This document shows positions 7,667-13,931 of a stretch of DNA of 13,931 nt, in pieces. Under the pieces are notes generated by a model. That model ran no database searches. It saw nothing but the letters and a program-made list of their open reading frames with translations, and was not told the origin of the DNA. Made by a program: the position numbers and the translations under genes. Where the stretch lies: contig JAXCGZ010016605.1 in the NCBI GenBank assembly GCA_037179515.1, positions 1 through 13,931 of the forward strand, given 5' to 3'. The number at the start of each line of letters is the position of its first letter. Positions within the stretch are counted from its first letter, which is position 1. The DNA comes from Halocaridina rubra (taxonomy: Eukaryota > Arthropoda > Malacostraca > Decapoda > Atyidae).

Positions 7667-10577
7667 TTAGTGATACTTATCATACCTGTCCTTAAAACTA
7701 TGGATTGAGTTAGCATTAACTACCTCCTTGCTTAGCAAATTCCAATTATCAAATACTCTTGCACTGAAAAAGTATTTTCTTACATCCTGCAAAGAAGTTT
7801 TCTTACGAAGCTTCAAACTCTGACCTCTAGTTCTAGAGCCAGCCATATCAAAATATCGATCCCTATCCACTCTATCATAACCATGAAGAAATTTAAAGAC
7901 TGTCACTATATCCCCCTCAATCTTCTTGCTTCGAGTGATGGTAAGTCTAATTCCCTCAGCCTCTCATCATAACTGAGATTGCGTATTTCTGGCACCAGTT
8001 TGGTGGCATGTCTTTGAACTTTTTCAAGCTTAGCTACGTGCTTTTTCAAGTGCGGATTCCAAAAGGTGGCTGCATATTCAAGTTTTGGCCTCACATACGT
8101 TACATAAATATTTCTGAACATTTCCTTGTCCATGTGCCTGAAGGCTACCCTTACATTTGCTAAGAAAGCATATGCTGCCCTTACTATACCATTTATATGT
8201 ATTTCTGGAGACAAATCTGCCAGTATGTTTACTCCTAGATCTCTCTCATTTTATGTCTCTTGAAGTTCTACCCTGCCACCGAGTAGTCAAGCTTGGGCCT
8301 TCTTGCACTTGTACCCATTCTCATTACCTTACATTTTGAAATACTGAATTTCATTAGCCACTTTACGTACCACTCACGGAGACTATTTAGATCTTCCTGA
8401 AGTTCCTTACCATTGTTCTCGTTTCTTTCTTCACAATCTTTGCATCATCTGCAAACATATTCATTAATGAATTTACAGACTTTGGTAGGTCATGTACATA
8501 TACAAGAAACAAAAGTGGCCCTAAAACTGAACCCTGTGGAACTCCACCACTAACTCTTCTCCATTCAGACACTGAGTGTCTTACTCTAACCCTCTGTTCC
8601 CTTCCTTCTAAGTAAGTCTTCATCCATTCCAAGACATTTCCACCTACTCTAGCCATTACTTGCAGCTTCTTAATAAGTCTCCCGTGTGGAACAGTGTCAA
8701 ATGCTTTCTGGAAGTCTAGGAATATGCAATCTGCCCAGCCCTCTTTCCTGTAAGATTCGGCTTACCTCATCATAAAATTCTAATAAGTTTGTTACTGTTG
8801 ATCTACCTTCTCTGAAGCCATGTTGTCTCACTGACAAAATGTTGAAGGTTTCCAAGTGAAGAGAGATATGTTTCCTTAGTAGTTTCTCCATAACTTAGCA
8901 AACTATGCTGGTCAAGGAAACTGGTCTATGATTTAGAGCCGTATCCCTCCTTCCCTTTTTGAAGAGAGGTATCACGTTTGCTTGTTTCCAGTATCTTGGA
9001 ATCTCCCCTGACTCCAGTGACTTTGTAAATATGATACTTAGTGCCACTGATACTGAATTTGTGCATTTTTAAAGTACATGAGGGGATATATCATCAGGAC
9101 CTGTAGTTTTATGGACATCTAACTCCATCAGCACTTTGCATACCTCTGTAGCTGAAAGGTTGATGTTCTCTAATACTGGACCATGAGATTCTATCTCTGC
9201 AATCTGAGGGGGTGGGGTATTTTCTACTGTAAATACTGACTGAAACTCCTTGTTCATTTCTTTGGAGATCTCTTCATCCTTCTCAGTGATGCTTCCATCC
9301 ACTCTCGTAAGCCTTAAAACCTGTTCTTTTACCTTCAGTTTTCCTCTGATAAAGCTGTGGAAAAGCTTGGGATTTTCTTTAGCCTTCCTGGTGATGTCCC
9401 TTTCATAGTCTCTCTCCGCCTCTCTTCCTTTACTTAGGTAATCATTTCTTGCTCTTTTGTAGGTTTGCCAGGCATTTATGTTTTTTCTCCTCCTGCACCT
9501 TTTCCAGCATTTGTCTCTCCACTCCTTAGCTCTTTTACACTCATTATCAAACTATTTCTCTCTGGCACGAATTACACCTACATTGGTGACAGGTATGCAC
9601 CAATCTACTATCTTCTCATATTTCTCACAAAAGATGTCATACATGTCTAGTACAGATTTGTTGTAAAATAAGGTTCTCCAGTCAATAACTGCAAAAAGCT
9701 CATTCATTTTGATGTAATCTCCTTTCGGATAGTTCCTCCTCATGTCCTTAGTGCCTCTACTTTCAGGCAGAATATCTTCTATGATATACTCCTTCAACAA
9801 CACACAGTGGTCACTCTTTCCAGTTGGTGGTTCATACTCAAGTTTTTCAATATCCAACACGTTATCTGTGAATACTAAATTAAGTAGTGATGGCTCATCC
9901 CCACCCCTGGCCCTCGTTGGTTCCATTACATGTTGGTTTAGGAAATTCCCTTGTACGCAATCTAGGAATCTTGCCCCGAATGAGTCCTCACCACTGTGTG
10001 GGTCAAGATTTATCCAATCTATCTCTTTATGATTAAAATCTCCCATAATGAAAATCCTACATTTTCTCTTCCGTGCCATGTTAACAACTGATTTTTTGAC
10101 TTCAGTAGCACCTATATGACCTTCCTCATAAACTTCTAGCCTATGTTGGTTCCGTGGTGGGTTATATGCAAGTGTTATTATAATGACTGACCCAGTATTT
10201 ATGCGAGCAACAACAAATTCCTTGAACTCACTCTCTATAGCTAAGTTTATTTCTTCAACCTGAATCCTTTCACTTATGAACAGTGCTATCCCTCCACCAT
10301 TCCTCTCATATCTTTCAATCCTTAATAATCTGAAGCCTTTAGGATAAACTGGTACACTGTTTATATCCTCACTCAACTTAGTCTCTGTAACTGCCACTAT
10401 ATCTGCCTTACTGTTGTGAATCCTATCTTTTAATTCTACTGCCTTACCAGCTAATCCATCAGCATTTGTGTATAACAATCTTAATGAGGCCCCAACCCCT
10501 GATCTTTCATTATCTTCTTTATCTCCCCTTTGTCTGGAAGAAATGAAAATTTCTCTTCTCTTCATTTCTATCCTCAT
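7667..10577 (-). pseudogene. LINE ORF2 pseudogene (endonuclease + reverse transcriptase), copy 1
   Basis: The ATG at 10577 opens a frame with an APE-type endonuclease: LLYTNADG (Asn38), VTETKL (Glu65), LAYNPP, MGDFNH (Asp180, Asn182) and SDH (residues 255-257), with LLNLVFTD where LDLVFT is usual. Lysine/arginine-rich linker, then RT: TGPDDISPHVL, RPVSL, HGFREGRST, an FLDFQKAFD-type block near 8725, GVPQGSVLGP at about 8545, and the catalytic FADD at 8455-8444. The C-terminal region holds YVRPKLEYA, HATKLVPE and FLHGYDR and ends DKYH. Breaks: TAG at 9554-9552, TAA at 9071-9069, TAA just before the Met at 8891, a 2-base deletion near 8743, a 4-base deletion near 8425, disruption near 8250 and a 1-base loss near 7917. 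Each is inferred from continued homology to copy 2 or from an unchanged frame. Confidence 0.9.
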
Positions 10578-11587
10578 TTAACCTTTTAGCCTTTTGCAAT
10601 AAGTTTTTGATCTTTTCCATCTCTTCCTGTGTTCTGTATCGTGTAATGAACACTTCTTTGAATTCTTGAAGGTTTTTAGACTTTTTTTCCTCATCAATAT
10701 TTCTCTACATGTTTCCCCTCTCAAAGGTTACTTTTGCTGGTCTCTGCTTTCCCTCCCTCGAATATTTGCCTAGTTGGTGAATGTTTACAATATCCTCAGG
10801 ACCACAAACTACTCCAAGCTTTCTTATCAGGTCTACAACCCTAGCTTTATTTTCTTCAAGTCTCCCCTGCCATGTTGGCTCCTGGGATTTGCTTATGCCT
10901 GAGATTACCACTGTCTTCTCTTTATCAAGTGCCTGTTTTATCAGCGGATTTGCCCTTTCCATCGCAACGTCTTTAATTTTTTTTATTACTGTTGCTTTAT
11001 AGTCAAATGTTTGTATGTTTTCCAGTGCCACCACCTTCACAGCCTCTTTTATTGCCACATTCCCATTTAGTGCATCAGCAAAGGAAGTTTTCATGGCATC
11101 ATGTTCCATATATAGCTCTTGAAACTCTTTTCTAAACTGTTCGATGTTTTTCTTAATCTGCACATTCCAAGCTGCAATCTCGTCTCTCTCAGGAGAGCAG
11201 TGAATTAATATTTAATTAATTTAGGTTGTCATTCAGCTGTTTGTTGTTATCTTCTTGTTTAGAAATTCTGGTTTCTAGCTCACTCTTTTCCCCTTCCAGC
11301 TTCTTTATTCGTTTTTCTAATTCTTTTCCCTTCTGCCCTTGTGCTTTATTTGCTTCCTCCAAACATCTTATTTCCTCTCTGAGTGTTTCATTCTCTTTCA
11401 TTTCTCTATCCATACTCCGAATTTTATCATCAACGCTTATAACCATTGTCTCTAAATCCTTGAATTTCTGTTTTAATCTCCTAATAGCTGCTACTCCTCC
11501 TGCTGCTACATCCCATGAAAATCCTCTATCATTCCTCCCCAACAAATAGGTTGGGGGGGTTTGGGACCGAGATGGCCTCATTTTCAT
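10519..11587 (-). pseudogene. LINE ORF1 pseudogene (coiled coil, RRM-like)
   Basis: The ATG at 11587 begins a frame rich in Lys/Glu/Leu with heptad-like spacing from about residue 35 to its stop at 11216, predicting a coiled coil. The frame then shifts near 11200-11220. It resumes as ..QIKKNIEQFRKEFQ.., includes KTVVISGISKSQ (RRM-like beta strand) and IHQLGKYSREGKQRPAKVTF, meets a TAG at 10707-10705 and continues open to a TAA at 10521-10519. ORF1 proteins of this group bind element RNA and multimerise through the coiled coil. The last 59 bases overlap the start of ORF2 in another frame, suggesting termination-reinitiation or shifted translation of ORF2. RNA-binding function is inferred from family and layout. 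Confidence 0.75.
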
Positions 11588-11590
11588 GTT

Positions 11591-11868
11591 TTCCCTTTCA
11601 CAGAATATAGAAAGAAGACGAAGAGAAAGTGAAAAAAAAGCGAGAAAAGCTTTTTTTAAACTTCACACATAATTTCTATATCTTCATATAAGTACTATTT
11701 AGTTACTCAATTTACCTCTTTTCTGGTAACACATTATAACTTAAAATTTGACTTTGGTAATTTGAGAGAAAAAAATGTAAAACAAAAGTCTACTTGAAGG
11801 AAAACTTGAATTTGTGTCTGAGGAGACACCCACCTGTTTCTGCTATACAGTATATTCTTCCTAACTCT
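11591..11868. other. Gap between LINE copies; possible 5' UTR of copy 1
   Basis: AT-rich and A-run-containing sequence between the ORF1 ATG of copy 1 and the (CA)n tail of copy 2. It may be the 5' UTR of copy 1, host flank, or both. No coding frame or repeat is visible, and the copy 1 boundary cannot be placed by eye. Confidence 0.5.
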
Positions 11869-11961
11869 GTGTGTGTGTATATGTGTGATTACCTAATTGT
11901 GTTTACGTGAAAGAGCCCAAAGCTCGTATCTTCTCGTCTCCTGATCGGTTCCATTTTGTAC
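11869..11961 (-). repeat. LINE copy 2 3' UTR with stem-loop and (CA)n tail
   Basis: On the minus strand, GAGCTTTGGGCTC (11925-11913) forms a short stem of GAGC with GCTC, followed by CACGTAAACACAATTAGG and the CA-rich tail. Related LINEs have a 3' stem-loop recognised by their RT; here that role is inferred. Confidence 0.65.
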
Positions 11962-13697
11962 TTAGTGATACTTATCATACCTGTCCTTAAAACTATGGAT
12001 TGAGATAGCATTAACTACCTCCTCGCTTAGCGAATTCCAATTATTAACTACTCTTACACTGAAAAAGTATTTCCTTACATCCTGCAAAGAAGTTTTTGTA
12101 CGAAGCTTCAAACTATGACCTCTAGTTCTAGAGCCAGCCATATCAAAATATCGATCCCTATCCACTCTATCATAACCATGAAGGAATTTAAAGACTGCCA
12201 CCATATCCCCCCTCAGTCTTCTTGCTTCGAGCGATGGTAAGTCAAATTCCCTCAGCCTCTCATCATAACTGAGATTACGTATTTCTGGCACCAGTTTTGT
12301 GGCATGTCCTTGAACTTTTTCAAGCTTAGCTATGTGCTTTTTTAAGTGTGGATTCCAAAAGGGGGCTGCATATTCAAGTTTTGGCCTCACATAGGTTACA
12401 TAATTATTTCTGAACATTTCCTTGTTCATGTGCCTGAAGGCTACCCTTACATTTGATAAGAAAGCATATGCTGCCCTTACTATGCCATTTATATGTATTT
12501 CTGGAGAAAAATCTGCCAGTATGTTTACTCCTAGATCTCTCATTTTCTGTCTCTTGAAGTTGTACTCCAGCCACCGAGTAGTCAAGCTTGGGCCTTCTTG
12601 CACTTGTCCCCATTCTCATTACCCTACATTTTGAAGTACTGAATTTCCTTAGCCACTTTTCTGACCACTTATGCAGACTATTTACTTCTTCCTGAAGTTC
12701 TCTACCATTGTTCTCGTTTCCTTCTTTCTTCACAATCTTTGTATCATCTGGAAACATATTCATGAATGAATTTACAGACTCTGGTAGGTCATTTACATAT
12801 ACAAGGAACAAAAATGGCCTTAAAACTGAACCCTGTGGAACTCCACTACTAACTCTTCTCCATTCAGACACTGAGTGTCTTACTCTAACCCTCTGTTCCC
12901 TTCCTTCTGAGTAAGTTTTTATCCATTCTAAGATATTTTCTCCTATTCTAGCCATTGCTTGCAGCTTCTTAATAAATCTCCCATGTGGGACAGTGTCAAA
13001 TGCTTTCTGGAAGTCTAGGAATATGCAATCTGCCCAGCCCTCTCTTTCCTGTAAGATTCGGCTTACCTCATCATAAACTTCTAATAAGTTTGTTACTGTT
13101 GATCTATCTTCTCTGAAGCCATGTTGTCTCACTGACAAAAAGTTGAAGGATTCCAAGTGAAGAGAGATATGTTTCCTTAGTAGTTTCTCCATAACTTAGC
13201 AAACTATGCTGGCCAAGGAAACTTGTCTATAGTTTAGAACCTTATCCCTCCTTCCCTTTGTGAAGATAGGTATCACGTTTGCTTGTTTCCAGCATCTTGG
13301 AATCTCCCCTGACTCCAGTGACTTTTTAAATATGATACTTAGTGCCAATGATATTGAGTTTGTGCATTTTTTAAGTACATGAGGGGATATGTCCTCAGGA
13401 CCTGTAGCTTTATGAACATCTAACTCCATCAGCGCTTTGCATACCTCTGTAGCTGAAAGGTTGATGTTCTCTAATACCGGCCCATGAGCTTCTATCTCTG
13501 CAGTCTGAGGGGGTGGGGTATTTCGCTCTCTTAAGCCTTAAAACCTGTTCTTTTACCTTCAATTTTCCTCTGATAAAGCCGTGGAAAAGCTTGGGATTTT
13601 CTGTTTTCTTTAGCCTTCCTGGTGATGTCCCTTCCATAATCTCTCTCCGCCTCTCTTCTTTTACTTAGGTAATCATTTCTTGCTCTTTTATAGGTTT
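11962..13697 (-). pseudogene. LINE ORF2 pseudogene (reverse transcriptase), copy 2
   Basis: Holds RT and C-terminal region only. In order: linker fragment with FIRGKLKVKEQVLRL (frame lost at the 76-base deletion near 13525), ATGPEDISPHVLKKC, then TAA at 13198-13196 directly before VMEKLLRKH, as in copy 1. A 262-codon open stretch from 13192 follows with HGFREDRST, FLDFQKAFDTVPH (catalytic Asp near 13015), GVPQGSVL at about 12844, and FPDD at 12754-12743 where FADD is expected. The frame is lost near 12560. The C-terminal part (YVRPKLEYA, HATKLVPE, FLHGYDR, DKYH) is intact in another frame to 11962. The Ala-to-Pro change beside the catalytic Asp pair would probably harm activity. Confidence 0.9.
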
Positions 13698-13931
13698 ACC
13701 CCCAGGTTCTCATGCTTTGTGAGGGGCAGGGGTTGGTTGTGCTAGTTTGTCCTCTCTCGCAGCTTTGGAGGGTGGACCTATGACATAGACGCTGCCACGC
13801 CAGGTCCACATCAATTGTCTCTCACTCCAGTGGAGGCCTTAGTCAATCTGGAAACAAGTCGCTCTCAAAATAGAGACAGAACCAATAGTCCCAGTCATAT
13901 GCACACATAGGTGATTCAATTTATAAACTCC
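13698..13931. other. Flank beyond LINE copy 2, nothing recognised
   Basis: Unrelated to the LINE and less AT-rich than most of the window. I find no convincing coding frame, RNA gene or tandem repeat. It may be host DNA at the 5' junction of the truncated insertion, or another unrecognised repeat. Confidence 0.5.

Larger units (their letters stand above)
7592..11590 (-). mobile_element. CR1/L2-like LINE, copy 1, near full length, inactive
   Basis: A non-LTR retrotransposon on the minus strand. Its order is ORF1 (from 11587), overlapping ORF2 (10577 to 7667), a short 3' UTR and a (CA)n tail at 7608-7592 after the conserved TTAGGTAATC. Such elements insert by target-primed reverse transcription using their own endonuclease and RT. 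The layout (coiled-coil/RRM-like ORF1, APE-type endonuclease then RT, microsatellite tail) fits the CR1/L2/Jockey group; I cannot settle the clade by eye. The exact 5' end is unknown and may extend into 11591-11868. Aligned with copy 2 over about 115 bases of the 3' part (from 7669), I count 7 differences, so the copies are related but not recent twins. Confidence 0.85.
11869..13697 (-). mobile_element. CR1/L2-like LINE, copy 2, 5'-truncated
   Basis: Same family and orientation as copy 1. Homology begins at the (CA)n tail (11869-11887) and stops abruptly at about 13697, matching about 9466 in copy 1, so it lacks ORF1, the endonuclease and the start of the linker. 5' truncation is typical of incomplete target-primed reverse transcription. 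Compared with copy 1 it also has a deletion of about 76 bases (equivalent to 9225-9300, near 13525) and a 7-base insertion near 13600. It ends 3' with a hairpin that copy 1 has lost. Confidence 0.85.

Noticed and set aside
4756..9554. Alternative genetic code or stop-codon recoding to explain repeated in-frame TAG codons in the transposon and LINE.
   Set aside because: The LINE copies also carry clear deletions and frameshifts, and the frames end at ordinary TAA stops, so plain pseudogene decay is sufficient.

Overview
The window looks like repeat-dense, AT-rich, non-coding nuclear DNA of an invertebrate, most likely a decapod crustacean. The evidence is very long (TA)n and (AAT)n microsatellites, a pogo/Tigger-type DNA transposon and CR1/L2-like LINEs ending in a (CA)n tail after a conserved TTAGGTAATCACAC motif. 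The LINE 3' end is a combination I associate from memory with shrimp, crab and crayfish genomes. The organism call is inference. I see no host protein-coding gene, rRNA, CRISPR array or bacterial-type operon that I can support.

Left third (1-3049): a long (TA)n tract (1-333), a copy of a dispersed repeat (334-430, minus), (AAT)n tracts around a tRNA-derived SINE (621-815, minus), the orphan right end of a Tigger-like transposon (1099-1166), another (TA)n tract, then a satellite-like array with a monomer of about 180 bp (about 1536-2850). The array is interrupted by about 255 bp that carries a second, oppositely oriented copy of the 334-430 repeat. A third (TA)n tract follows.

Middle (3050-6010): a nearly complete Tigger/pogo-type element of about 2.96 kb on the minus strand. 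It has two recognisable ends, a transposase reading frame broken by two in-frame TAG codons and missing its first catalytic Asp, and an unusual threefold tandem repeat of about 196 bp between the transposase N-terminus and the right end. From 6021 to 7591 lies AT-rich DNA with no supported gene. Pieces near 6850-6960 and 7170-7230 resemble a decapod dispersed repeat.

Right half (7592-13697): two copies of one non-LTR retrotransposon family, both on the minus strand and head-to-tail. Copy 1 (7592-about 11590) is near full length, with a coiled-coil/RRM-like ORF1 overlapping an ORF2 made of an APE-type endonuclease, a reverse transcriptase and a C-terminal region. Copy 2 (11869-13697) is 5'-truncated within ORF2. 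Both are pseudogenised by different lesions, but they share one in-frame TAA inside the RT domain. All the coding capacity here is that of decayed selfish elements that mobilise themselves. I found no convincing new biological system. The most interesting points are the shared RT stop, the transposon's internal tandem repeat, the SINE, and the nested, inverted repeat structure of the satellite region.
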